A stretch of 64,000 nucleotides of DNA, from contig JANTQA010000008.1 of the NCBI GenBank assembly GCA_027625915.1, positions 1,237,001-1,301,000 on the forward strand, written 5' to 3'. The stretch's first letter is position 1. Each line of letters starts with the position of its first letter. This document shows positions 47,568-59,500 of the stretch, one piece after another. The DNA is from Anaeramoeba flamelloides (Eukaryota; Metamonada; Anaeramoebidae). A program made the translations under genes and the position numbers. The notes beneath the pieces were generated by a model, which saw only the letters and a program-made list of their open reading frames with translations, searched no databases and was not told the DNA's origin.

Positions 47568-49611
47568 TTAATTGATCTGTTTTAAAATAAATGGCAAATT
47601 AGAATATTTGTTTAATTGGTAATAATCAACTGCATCACTTAATTCTTCAACGACTAACTGGGGGTCGTCATCTGCTGTCAAATTAATTTTGTTCGTATAT
47701 AAATATTTAATAAAGATTTCCATGCTTTCGATAGTTTTACCGGAAAAGTCCTTAACTGAATTTGATTCGTTTGTTATATTTTCAAACATTTCTCTAAATA
47801 GCCCCGATCTGGCATATAAAATATAATTATGGACGGGAATTTCTTCAAAGGCTTCTTCTTCTTTGTCATCATTGTCCTCCTCTTCGTCGTCATCTTCATC
47901 GTCGTATTCTTCGTCTTGCACAAGAACCTTAAAATTTTTGGAAGATTCCTCTTTAAATAATTGTTCTAAATCTTGGAAAAGGGAATTTTTATAAAACTGG
48001 TCAAGGCCTAATTTTATACAGATCTCTTTAATGGTCGTATAATTCTCAATATTTGCCGTATAGACCCATTTTAAAAAAATTTTGATTTCCTTTTCATTAT
48101 GCTGCTTTAAAATTTCTTCAATTTCGTCCACACTCTTCTTTGTTCTTATTTCAACTAAGCTTTTGTGGATTTTGAATTTGCCATCATTCAACATCAAAGT
48201 GTGATCGCTGAACTTGCCACTTTCAAGAAGAATTAAAAATTCTTGATTTTGGAAACTTGTTTCTTCGTAAAGCGCTGGTATTATGAGAAACTTACTTGGG
48301 CTGGAAAAAATTTTATAGGGGACGCCTTTGATGAGCTGTGGTGTTCTGATTTTGACCAATAGTTCGTTTCCTTGTAATTTGCAATCTACGTTTACACCTA
48401 CCACGCCTCGCTTCCAGGCATAAACCTCATTCTCAGAGCTTATCGCCAACATAACACTAGAACCTCCCCCAATGGAGACCATATGCTTGTCTTCCAAGCC
48501 GGGCACGGGCTTGAACGTGTTTGTGTTCGCTTTTAATCCACTTGATGAGGAAGGCCCACATGTAAACAATCTTCCGTCTCGAAATAATAGTACAGACGCT
48601 GTTGAACAAACCATCTTCTTGACGCTAGAACCAGAGATATTCGGAACCACTTGTGGTTCAAAAATTGATTGTTGATTATTACCCACACCACATAGCCCTT
48701 CGGTATTGCCCCCAAAGGACATCACTTTATCGTCAAGCGTTGTAACAAATGTATGGTGGGCGTGTGGAGAGGAAAAAACCCGATCAACATTCTCCATAAT
48801 TTTTTGTGGGAAAGGTATGTTGCTGTGAACCTTTGTTCCCATTTGCCCTTTGTAGTATTGTTGTGTTTTATTTTATTTGTGTTGTTGGATTTTATTTTGT
48901 TGTATTGGGTTTTTTTAAAAGTTACAAAAAAGTTTTTAATTTTTTCTCATTTCAATAATTATTCCTTATTTTGTTTTTTTGTTTTTTGAAAAATTAAATC
49001 CTGGACTCGGTTCAAAAAAGTAGGATCAAATTTTAAAGAAAAAAAATAAAAACAAGAAGGAATATAAAAAAAAACAAGAAGGAAGAAGAAGAAAAAAAAA
49101 AAGATTATAAAACAAAAAAAGAAAACAATCATATTTAATACAAACCACTGCTATTATACCCATTTGAGTAAAGCACATTATCTGTTGAAATAAAGTAATT
49201 TGTAATTGAGCCACTACCGATTTCTCTTATTTTAATATCACGATCCAGAAACCATTTGACCTTATAAGGAGTATGTTCCTTAATATTGGTTTTATCCTTG
49301 ATACAAAGTGTTTTATAAGCATCATTAGTTCCCATACAATAAACAGTTCCCGATTCTGTTAGTACTAATCCAGTTAAATATCCCCAAATAGTTTTTTTCA
49401 CTACCTCATCTTTTACAACAATTGCATTTTTGCTTCCTGATGGGTAAACATAATTAAATAATTCATTTTGATCATTAACAAGATAAACAAAGGAAGAGTT
49501 ACCACTACCTTGTCTTACATTCTTTATTTTAATTTTCTCTAAAAGAAGTTTATTTGAGTCGAGAATATATGAGTCGTATTCACTCTTTTCTTGTTCTTGA
49601 TTATCTTGCAT
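47568..49611 (-). CDS. RCC1-like repeat protein with two BTB/POZ domains
   Basis: Two exons on the minus strand: 49611-49146 and 48847-47568, with a 298-nt GT..AG intron in phase 1; 581 residues. Splicing rebuilds an RCC1-style turn (NGYNSSGQMGTK) that neither open frame gives alone. Residues about 1-340 are degenerate RCC1 blades (VLTESGTVYCMGTND, LDDKVMSFGGNTEGLCGVGNN, LFRDGRLFTCGPSSSSG). BTB-1 is at about 357-455 (SGKFSDHTLMLNDGKFKIHK, FLKWVYTANIENY). BTB-2 is at about 459-575 (VHNYILYARSGLFREMFEN, FIKYLYTNKINL), with a strongly acidic insert at about 464-488 between its first strand and the conserved HNYILYARS. BTB domains often dimerise or bind cullin-3. A ubiquitin-ligase adaptor role is possible but unproven. 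This combination is very common in Anaeramoeba predictions, which is the main clue to the organism. Confidence 0.9.
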
Positions 49612-50369
49612 TTCAAACAGATATAATTTTTTTTTTCTTTTGTTAAAAAAGAAAGGATTAATTTTTCAAAAAAGATAAAGAAAAAAATGAATTGTCCTAA
49701 AGTAAAAAGGTGTGGTGCAGTTTTCCACTTTTAAGAATCAATTTGCTATTTTTGTTAAAAGGAAACGAATGTTAGTATATGTTCCTTTTCTTTTGTGAAC
49801 TGATCAGTACAGGTGGTGGATTTTTTTAAAAGTCAAATAAAGTTATTCTTTGATTTTGAATTTATATTTTTTCTTCATTTGGTAATAATACCTCTTATCT
49901 TTGAAATATTACAGAAATTAACCAATACTTAGAGATTTAAGTTGTTGTTGGGTAAGAATTTGGTGTTATTTTTATTGTCTCTCTTTGAAAAATTATTTTT
50001 CTTTTCATTTTTTTATTTGTCAAAAATTGTTATTATTTTTAAATAGTTTTTAAAATGATAAAAATTTAAAAATCACCTTTTTGTCAATGAAAATGCACAA
50101 AATGATTTCTACTTGAAGAAATTAACTTTGTATATAAAAATGAATTATTTTTGATTGCTCTGAATAAAAATTATTAGATGATTTTGGTAATTTGTGAATG
50201 GAATTATTTTTCAAAATAAAACTAGTTTAATTCATATTTTGAAGAAATGGGAGATCTGATATATTTATTCTGCCAATTCTAATAGTTTTTTATCTTATCA
50301 AATATAAACTTTTATCAAAATTGGTTTATTATTAATAAATGTACAAAAAAAAAAAATCCAGGTAGCACT
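49612..50369. other. Upstream flank of the RCC1-BTB gene
   Basis: No coding signal or repeat copy recognised. The proximal part is the presumed promoter of the minus-strand gene. Confidence 0.35.
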
Positions 50370-51075
50370 ACAAGAGAAATTTAAACACTGAAAATTAAAG
50401 TTAGCCAAAACTATATTTTGGATTTCAGTTCTACTTCTTTTATAAATTATTTTTTGAAAGTTATCATAATTTTATGTAATAAAAAAAAGATAGCTATTAA
50501 ACTCATGAAAATCCGAATACCCCCCTTTTCAAAAATACCGACTTTTGAAAAAAAAAAAAAAGCCTATTTTTAGGGTATTTTTTTAATGAAAAAAGTTGAA
50601 ATGAATTAATTTTTGATTGAACGTTAAGATTGAAAAAAGAATAAATATTAAAGCAATTTACAGAAAAAAATGGGGAATAGGTATATCAAAACTCAAACAT
50701 GGAAAAAAATAAAATGATAAAAAATATTCGAAAATATATAAAAAATCAGTTTTTCAATTTAATTTTACAATATCTTTTGATTTAAATATTTTGTGATATT
50801 TTAAAATTGAAAAATATGTTTCTTTTTAGATTATTAAAAAAATAATTGAAAATTATCTCTCTACTAAGTCAATTAAAAAATTCAAAAATTTTACAATTAA
50901 AAATGAAAAAAATATTACTTAAAAATTTCATTTTTTTTTCAATTCCTATTAATATCTATTAACGTGGTAAACCTTTTTGGACATTGTTATGTATAATAAT
51001 GTTTATTATATGTGTACATTTCAAAAATACAAAATTTAGAGATTTTTTTTTGAAAAAATTTTCCTTGTCTTGGTG
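50370..51075 (-). repeat. Family F dispersed repeat, copy F2
   Basis: The reverse complement of F1 (17896-18600) across about 700 bp. It is not nested here, which helps define the F limits. Confidence 0.7.
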
Positions 51076-51371
51076 TTAAATGTTTTTAACTTTCAAACAA
51101 AAATTCTAAATTTATTTCTGATTAACAGTTGGAAAAGAAACTAAATTACATTTTCAATTATCTTTCAATATAAATTCATCAAGAGATCCAAGTTAAATTT
51201 CTAAATATTTGATTCAATAGATCAGATGTATTGTTGTTTCCATTATAGAATTTGGGAGTTTGGTGATTTATTTTGTAATGAAAATCATTTTTTGTTTTTT
51301 TTTTTTTTTTTTCAATCTTTTGTTTTGGAAAGCTGAAAGAAGATTTTTATTTTTTGAATTTTATAAAAAAC

Positions 51372-51863
51372 TATATATAGCTGTGAAAAAATGACAGAAA
51401 ATATATTTAATTTTGAATATTACATAAATTGATTTCTGATTACAAATATTTGAAAATCAAATCCAGTTATTTAAGAAACAAACCTTTTTAAATTATAACC
51501 CACTCGCTTATTGGAATGATGATTAATGAAAGTATACTTGCTCAAAACAATATACAATCAATCTAAAAACGAGAATAAAAATTATCATTTTCCAAATTCT
51601 AGTAAAATTCTATAAAACTCGATTGTTTTTCAAAAAATGTAGATCTACCCGGGTTACTAAAAAATCATAGATATATTTTAGAGATAGGTGCTCGGTTTTT
51701 ATGATTTTTAGGTAGGTTTAAATCTAATTTCAGGAAAAAATTGTTTATTTATAAATTGGGTTTGATTTAAGATATAAGATATTATACAATAATTTACCTA
51801 ATATCTACAATCAAAAATATTGTAAGGTATTTTTTTTCTATCCAGTATTTATATCACGTCTAT
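51372..51863 (+). mobile_element. Family E MITE, copy E3
   Basis: Collinear with E2: ATTATAACCCACTCGCTTAT, AATTATCATTTTCCAAATTC and TTTTTAGGTAGGTTTAAATC. Both terminal regions are present but the TIRs have drifted. Confidence 0.75.
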
Positions 51864-52897
51864 AATTTAAAATATTTCAGAATTTTGATTTTACAGATTA
51901 TTCTAGTTCTGGTTTTATATAAAACTTATTAAATACTAAAAGAAATCTATTTGATTCAAATGGTTTTTTTTTTTTTTTTTTTTTCATCATAAATTGGGTT
52001 AAATATTTACTTTATTTTTATTATTTTCCTTTTTTCAATAACATAAATTAAAACCTACTGCTTTGGAAAAATCCATATGAAAAGAAAAATATTGAAAATT
52101 AAACGCAAATTGATAACATATTTATGACGTAAACACTATTCTATAAAATTAAATTGATTCAAATGGAAGAAACAAACAGTTATAGTATTAAATGCAAAAA
52201 TTGTTGGACTGTGATAAAAATAAAATTATTGTACTGTATTGAAAACTTTAAAAAGATTTTGAATTTATTTCTGTGTTAAACCCATTAAAAATACAATGTA
52301 ACATATTTTTTTATTGTCTTATTTTCGTTATGTTGTGGTAGTTTTCTATTCTGTAAAATATTTAAATATTTCAAAACTTTTTTATATTTGTTAATTGTTC
52401 GATTTTCTAAATTAGTCTAGCCTAATTGATTCTTTTATAATTTATTTTCACATCTTGGATATTAATTGAAAATATTACTATTTTCATTGTAAGCGTATAA
52501 AAATAATTGTTTTTATTTTTTTAAGTTCATAATTATTAATTAAATCTAAAATCGAAAAAATGAAAAAAAATTACTTTTGTAGTTTCTATATATGTTTATA
52601 TATTTATATTACGTATTTCGATATAACATATAGTTTATATCTTTAAAAATAGAAAAGTATTGAAAACAATCTCATCTAATTAAAATCTTTATAATTGTTT
52701 TCTTAAAAAAAAGTAATCTTATTATTTTTTGTTAAGGAATATTAATTATAGATTTTTTTTTTAGCTATTTGAAAAACAGGGTATTGTTATTATATCAAAA
52801 CCCTTATATTTGAACGATGGGTGGGTATAGTGTAACAAGTATCGTTGAAAAGAACATTTACTATATATTTATCAAAATTTTTGAAATTTTATAATGT
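51864..52897. other. Intergenic, no gene seen
   Basis: A+T-rich DNA with a T/A homopolymer run near 51967-51985; no repeat or coding signal assigned. Confidence 0.35.
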
Positions 52898-52899
52898 TA

Positions 52900-53096
52900 C
52901 AGTCAGTTCCACTTTTATGGCACACACTTTCAAGGAACTTTAAGGCACAATAAAATATCTCAAATTAAGGTACAAAATTCAGGTTCTAGTGAAATAAATT
53001 GTAAAAATAAAAATTCCAAAAAATGTGTCTTAATTTGAGATTTTTTTGTGTCTTAAATTTCGTTGAAAGTTTGTACCTTAAAAGTGGAACTGGCTG
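52900..53096. mobile_element. Family A MITE, copy A6 (clean TA target duplication)
   Basis: A 197-bp element starting CAGTCAGTTCCACTTTTA and ending AAAAGTGGAACTGGCTG, with TA on each side (52898-52899 and 53097-53098). The arms of about 85 bp pair with scattered mismatches. This copy best defines the family ends. Confidence 0.9.
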
Positions 53097-53343
53097 TATT
53101 AAAGTTTTTTTTTAGGTTTTATTCACTGTCTTTGTATCAAAATAAATGTTAACTTTTATATATCATTATAAAATTTTTTACTGGTGTCAATTTTGTTTTT
53201 TTCTAATAAGTTTGTTAATAGCAAGAATAGAAAATTTTGGAAAATACAAATAACAATGCCGTGAAATTTAGAATAAGTATATTATGTAATTTATACATAT
53301 GTATATTTGTGGGTGTATGTTTATGTATCATTAAATGAACTTC

Positions 53344-53700
53344 TTTTTGAATTTTTTTTTTTTTTTATTTTTTTAAATGGAATCATTTTAGATTCGAATT
53401 TTGCTATTTGGTAGCTCTGTTATTGATATTTTTGTGATTTGTATTTTTTTTTTCATATTGATCATTCTTGAAATTAATACATTGTTTTTGGTATTTTACT
53501 TTTTAAACATCAAATCATTTGAATTTTTTTTTTTTCGTAAAATTTTTAAATGGATCCATTTGGATTCTTTTTTGTGATTTGGGTCCGTTTTTATTGATAT
53601 TTTTGTGGTTTGTATTTTTTTTTTTTTTTCATTTTGATCATTCTTGAGATCAATTGTATTTTTTTTGTTATTTGTATTTTTGAGTCAAGGATTATTGGAA
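53344..53700 (+). repeat. Tandem duplication, two units of about 180 bp
   Basis: The unit at about 53344-53525 is repeated with drift at about 53526-53700. Shared words are TTATTGATATTTTTGTG, TTTGTATTTTTTTTT and TTGATCATTCTTGA. The units differ by substitutions and homopolymer length. Confidence 0.7.
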
Positions 53701-53828
53701 TTTTTTTTATAAGAAGAAATTCGATTTCACTATATCCGTTTTAGTTGGTATGATACTCCTTGAGTGTGGTTCAAGTTCACTTAAAGTGGTGATACCCTTA
53801 ACAAACATTATTCTTTTAAAAACAAATA

Positions 53829-54857
53829 TAGTCAGTCTCACTTTTAAGGTATAAACTTTCAATGAAATTTATGACACAAAAAAATCTCAAATTGCCATTG
53901 TGAAAAAAAATTGGGTCAGTCAAAAATTTGTTTTCGTTTTTTAAATAGAATAAATATTAGCAAAATGATTTTGGATCAAAGTAAAAATTTATGAACAAAT
54001 CTTACATTTAATAAAAACCAAAGTTACTATCAATAATAATTGTCAAAAGTGAAATTAAATTGTTGCATTTTAACCTTCTGGAATTACTGTGGAACTCTAA
54101 AAATACAAAAATTGATTTCTAATTGTAAACTTTACTAAAAATGAGAGAAATATTTAATAGGAAATATTAAAATCTATTAATTCAATAAGATATTTATCAT
54201 TGTTAATGAACGCAAATTTATCACGGTTAATCTTAAATAACCTTTTAAACCAAATTGAAGAATAAAATCTTCCAAAAAAGCTGTTTTTTCAAAAGAGATT
54301 GTTTTCCACTAATGTTTACAATCAAAACTTCAAAATACCGAAATGTCAAGATATCAGAAACCGTTTAAATTCTTTAAATCCCCATAGATAAAACTTAATT
54401 TAAAGCGGTTATTGATTTTTGGTCTTCCCAAACAATGATTAACTTGATCTTGGAATGTAATCTAATAAAAAAAATCAACATATTTAGTAAAGTTTACAAT
54501 TAAAATTCAATTTTTGTATTTTTAGAGTTCCACAGTAATTCCAGAAGGTTAAAATGGAACAAGATAATATTGCATTTGAAAATTATTATTGATAATGACT
54601 TTAGTTTTTATTAAATATAAGATTTTTTCATAAAATTTTACTTTAATCCAAAACCATTTTGCTTATATTTATTATTTAAAAAACCAAAACAAATTTTTGA
54701 CTGACCCAATTTTTTTTTACAATGGTTAAATTACATTTATTGGATTTTTTTTTTATTAACCGTTTTCCAAGCATTTGGATTTGGTGCCTTAATTTGAGTA
54801 TGTTTTTTGTGCCTTAAATTTCCCTGGAAACTTGTTTCTTAAAAGTGGAACTGACTG
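53829..54857. mobile_element. Family A MITE, copy A7, split by foldback element B
   Basis: The left piece, 53829-53894 (GTCAGTCTCACTTTTAAGG), and the right piece, 54726-54857 (TGGTGCCTTAATTTGAG ... AAAAGTGGAACTGACTG), are the two arms of one A element. TA follows the right end. The family B element sits between them. Confidence 0.8.
53895..54725. mobile_element. Family B long-arm foldback element, inserted in A7
   Basis: An 831-bp element with arms of about 250 bp. CCATTGTGAAAAAAAATTGG at the left is mirrored by the complement at the right. GGGTCAGTCAAAAATTTG and TTCCACAGTAATTCCAGAAG-type sequence pair across the element. It has no coding capacity and is the only copy in the window. Confidence 0.85.
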
Positions 54858-54954
54858 TAACAAAAAACAATAAAATCAAGATCTTTTTTTCCTGCTTACA
54901 TTACAGCTAGGATAAAAAAACCCTAAATACAATTTTAGAGTTTCAGGAAGTGCC

Positions 54955-55029
54955 TAGGTTTTCCAGAATTCAAAAGAATAGAGTAAAATCAAAGATTTTT
55001 CTCTATTCTTTTGAATTTTGGAAAACCTA
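54955..55029. repeat. Isolated near-perfect hairpin
   Basis: Arms of 29 nt (54955-54983 and 55001-55029) pair at 28 of 29 positions around a 17-nt loop. It contains TTCAAAAGAATAGAG and its complement. It is not part of any family defined here. Confidence 0.8.
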
Positions 55030-56597
55030 ACGGCAAACGGGAGGTAATTTTGTAGAATCACCTCTGCTCAACAATGGAAACAATAAAATCTAGATCTTTT
55101 TCATAAGTTAGTCTCAGTTGAAGAATTATTTTAAATACAAGAAATTCTATTTTTTCAAGTTTTTAGTTTTACATCGATTGTCTCAAAAAGGAAATTTCAA
55201 TTTTGAAAATTACTTTTGAAAATAAAAAAATAACTTTTTTTTGAACTAAATAACATTTACAAAGAAAAAAGTCCCCAGTTCAATAAATTGTAAAAATATG
55301 ATAATCTAAAAGATCAAATACCTGAAATTTACTTTTTTCATTTCAGTGTATTGAATAACTACGTAAAAGTTAATTAAATTATTTCAATTTTTGAGAAAAA
55401 ATTCAGTCAGTTATTAAAGATAATATTTCAAAAAATTGACATTATATTTCAGAATTGTTAACTTCTAAATTCATTTTATTCTTTTTTCGTTTCTATTTCA
55501 ACCTATTGTTGAAGACGAGAGAAAAAACTTTAAAAAAACTATTTCGAATCCAATTGATCTTCTATAAAGGAGATCAAGAAATAAAAACGGTGTAGTTCTG
55601 TCTTTGTGAAATACTCCTTTTGTGGTGTTTCTTTCGTTTATCCTTTGTCTTGAAAAGCAAATATTTTTAAAGGTACTAATTTTTTCATTCATTCTGAGTA
55701 GAATACAATTAAATAGAATTTTTTTTTCAGGATAACCCCGTTCGAAGAATAAGAAAAGAATTTCTTTGATATTTTAAATACATTTTAAATTGAAGATCAA
55801 ATTACTCAAAAAGCCATTTTTTCTTTTTCAAACTAAAAAAATTTCGAAAACATTTTAGTGAATTCAATTGCACATGTTTTTGCTCTTTCATTGATTTTTT
55901 CAGTGACAGTTAACTTGAGTAATGTTAATTTGAGCAGAAATTTTGAGAAAAACATACAAATTATTTAGAATAAAATCAATTTCTTTTACCTGAAACAATC
56001 GCTTGACATGATTTTTATTAGGCTAAACAAATTTAAAAAAATTATGTTCAGGAAATGATAAATTCTGCCTAACAATTTTTAGAATTTGAACAACACACTC
56101 TGTCAGAGAATTTTTGTGTATTATGATGTTGTCTTAAATATTTTTTCAGATTGGATTATTTCTATTAAAAAATTATTTGGAAAATTTTGGAGAATAATAA
56201 ATTCGAACAACAATGAAAAACAACATTATTGGTTGTTTCCTGGAATCACAATTCCATATTTTTTTCAAGAGGTGGAAAAAAATACTCATAAAAAAACTTT
56301 TAACAGATGAATTTTTTTTTGACAAAAAATAAAACCAAACACCCAAGTGGTTTGAAATGGGCAAAATTTAGGCAAAATCAACATTTACAAAAAAAAAAAA
56401 AATAGTATTGATAATCTCGAACTCAAATTCAGAAACTTTATCCGCTTCGATGAAAAGAATTGACTTCTTAAAGCAAGACTCGTAAAATCATAGTAAATTT
56501 TTTTTTTGGAATTTATTTATTTTTTTTTTTAATTTTTTCCTTTTTTGTTTTCCTTTGCAAAAAAAAAACAATTCAGAAATAATAAAAAAAATATAAA
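55030..56597. other. Upstream flank of the LEA2-repeat gene
   Basis: No gene supported; the short frames at 55498-55692 and 56086-56310 have no motif. The last 100 bases are T- then A-rich, the probable 5' leader. Confidence 0.4.
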
Positions 56598-59500
56598 ATG
56601 AGTAATGTTGTCGACTACTCAAGTAGTGGAAACGAACTTGAATTAAATGTGTTGAACACCCTAGAAAACGAAAACAAAAGTGTGAATTCAGATTCATCAT
56701 CATCATCATCATCTAGCGCAAGTAACAAAAAAAGCACAAGCCCAAATTCGGGAAGCGAAAAGGGGAGTGAAAAAGAAAGTGAAAAGGAAAGTGAAAAAGA
56801 GAGCCCAAAAGAAGACCTCGTTGATCTCCAAAAGACATCGAGTTCCAGCTCCAGCTCCAGCTCCAGCTCAAGCATGAACTCGATCACAAGTTCCGGGAGT
56901 GACAAGGAAAGCGGAGATGTTGAAAGTGCAAGTGGGGATGACGAGAAGGAGCCATTCAAAAAGCCCTCTTCCGGAGGCACGCTCAGGCCCACGACCGCCT
57001 CGCTTCGAAAGCGAACAAACGCAAACAAAAACCGCCAAAGGCCCAAAAGCTTGGTCGAAAAGCTGAAAACGAAGAAGGCGATTGCGATCATCGTCTTTTG
57101 CTGCTGTCTTGTTGCGGGGCTCATATACATGTCTGTCGACCTGTATGTTCGAAATGCGCTGGACAACGCAGACATTGAGATGACTGAGGTCCAGATCACG
57201 TCGATGAACTCTCAACAGATGCAGGTCAATTCTGAGTTTGAGGTTGACATCGACTCTCCTGTGCTCGTGGGCTTTTCGATGTCCGACGCCAAAATAGGCT
57301 ACGAAGATTCGAATGTGGGTAAGGTGACGTTCTCCAAGAAGTCCTTTACCACGATAACCGACAAGTACAATTCCGATTTGACCGTGGAGATTAGCGAGCT
57401 TGACTCCTACATTGACATGATGCAGGACTTTATCGAGCTGACTCAGATCACGATCCCCTTTGATGTAACGATCAAGTTCCAAGGGAAGATGTCGCTCTGG
57501 AAGGATCGCGAGCTCTCGAAGAGCCTGAGGATCGCTGCGTGCGGCAGGATCTGGTTTGATCTGTCCGACTTTGAGCTTTTGGAATTCCAGTCCGATCACA
57601 TCAAATTCGAGTGCAAGGCCACAACGGAGATTAACACGATTGTGGACGCAATTCTCCCGGGGCTCCTGCTAGACCTTTACTATAAGGGCGAATTTTTGGG
57701 CTCCAATTTGCAAGAAGACGTGCACGTGCAAAAGGGCGAGAACGAGATCACCATCCAGGCGACCCTCTTGGCTGGCAACACAACGCTCATCGAGGACTTT
57801 ATCCACTCCAAATACCTCAGCTTCCCAGCCGAAGTCTATGTTTATATAGAGGGTGTCGAACAGAGCAGGCTTCCCGTCGTGTACGATAATACGATCTCCA
57901 TTGACGGCTTCGAAAGTTTCCCCTTCAAACTGATCGGCCTCGACATTGTGGAAGTCAACGAAAACAACATTGAAATGATCATGAAACTGCAATTCAATAA
58001 CACATCGCCAATTAGCGCGACCTTTCACGAAATGAGTATTGAAGTTGTCTACATGGACGTTCTGATCGACACCGTCATCGAAAACGATAATTCCTTTGTA
58101 CCGGGCTCCAACCAGTTCTCGTTCAGTGTCTCGCTCGATGAGTCCAAATCGGATCTCCTTCAGGACTATGTGATGATGGAGGAAATCACAATCTATTTGA
58201 AGGCAAACTTGAGTCTCAACGAGGGCGACGTGCCGATCCCCATTCTGGATCAGGATTTAGACATTTTGGGCCTTTCGGGCATCGAGTTCAACTTCACCCA
58301 AAACCCCAGTGTCACGCTTGAACACGACCGCCTATTGGCGACAATTAACATCGATCTCGAATACACATCAGATTTGGAAGCCGAGTTTGGGAGATGGGAT
58401 GTCGACATTATCTACGACGGCACCATTTTAGGTGTCGCGAGCCAAACGGACGTTACCTTCAAAAGGGGGCCCGTTCATTTTGAGCTTGATTTGGATTTAG
58501 ACATCACGCAGGTGGATATTGTCAAAAAGTTTCTCGACAATAGCGAAATCTTATTGCTCTTAAACGGTACCATCTTCCCACATGCCGACTCACTCAAGGA
58601 GGATGGCATTTCCATCTTTACACGAAACTTTACAATGACCGCCATTGGCGGGTTTGACTTCACGATCAACGAAATGAAGCTTGACAAGTTTATGAGCAAC
58701 GAAATGATTATTACGGCGTCCATTTTTTTTGATAACCCAAGCGACGTTAGTGCCGTTCTCACAGAGTTGGATCTTGAATTAAGCTATCTTGACACCGTGA
58801 TCAGCACACCAACATTTAATAATGTGGAAATTGTTGCGGGTAACAACCCCTTAGATTTCCAGTTTACAATCGATACCACGACAACAAATATCTTTGAAGA
58901 TTTCATTATGGAACCCAGTTTAACCTTTGAGCTTTTGGGCCAGTTTCGGCCACAGGATTATTTGATGAATATGACAATCCAAATGGATTGCTTCGATGGG
59001 CTGGAATTTGAGATCGAATCCATTAGGATCACCAAGCTTGAAGATCCCGATATGAGCTTTGAAATTGACGCGGGCATCGACAACCCAACAACGCTGGACA
59101 CAGAATTTGATAAGATTTGGATCGAATTAGATTACGAAGGGCAATATGTCGGCGACGCCATCAAAACCGATGTAGTGTTAATGAAAAAGCAAGTTAACGC
59201 CTTTACCTTTTTCACCGACTGTACCGAAAATGGCACAAACCTGATTGACGACTTTTTCGAAAAGGACAACGTGACATTCCAAATGAAGGCCTTTGCAAGG
59301 GTGGACATGAGCGACGACTCCCAAGACGATTTGCTAATTTTTGAACGTGACCTCTCGATTGTGGCCTTTAATGGCATGCCCTTCGATTTGGTGCAATTTA
59401 GCCCCAAGAGCATCACAGATAACCAAATCGATGTAACCATCGACTCCGATTTGGAGAACCCCACAAAGATCACCAGCGAATTCGACGAATTAAGGATCGA

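Noticed and set aside
55498-55692. 64-codon minus-strand frame
   Set aside because: No motif and no conserved neighbour; short enough to be chance.
56615-57199. 194-codon minus-strand open frame
   Set aside because: Antisense to the Ser/Glu/Lys-rich N-terminal region, giving Leu/Ser/Phe repeats; a shadow.
56868-57599. 243-codon minus-strand open frame
   Set aside because: Fully antisense to the LEA2-repeat gene; His/Arg/Asp-rich composition is what the complement of its codon bias produces, and no motif is present.
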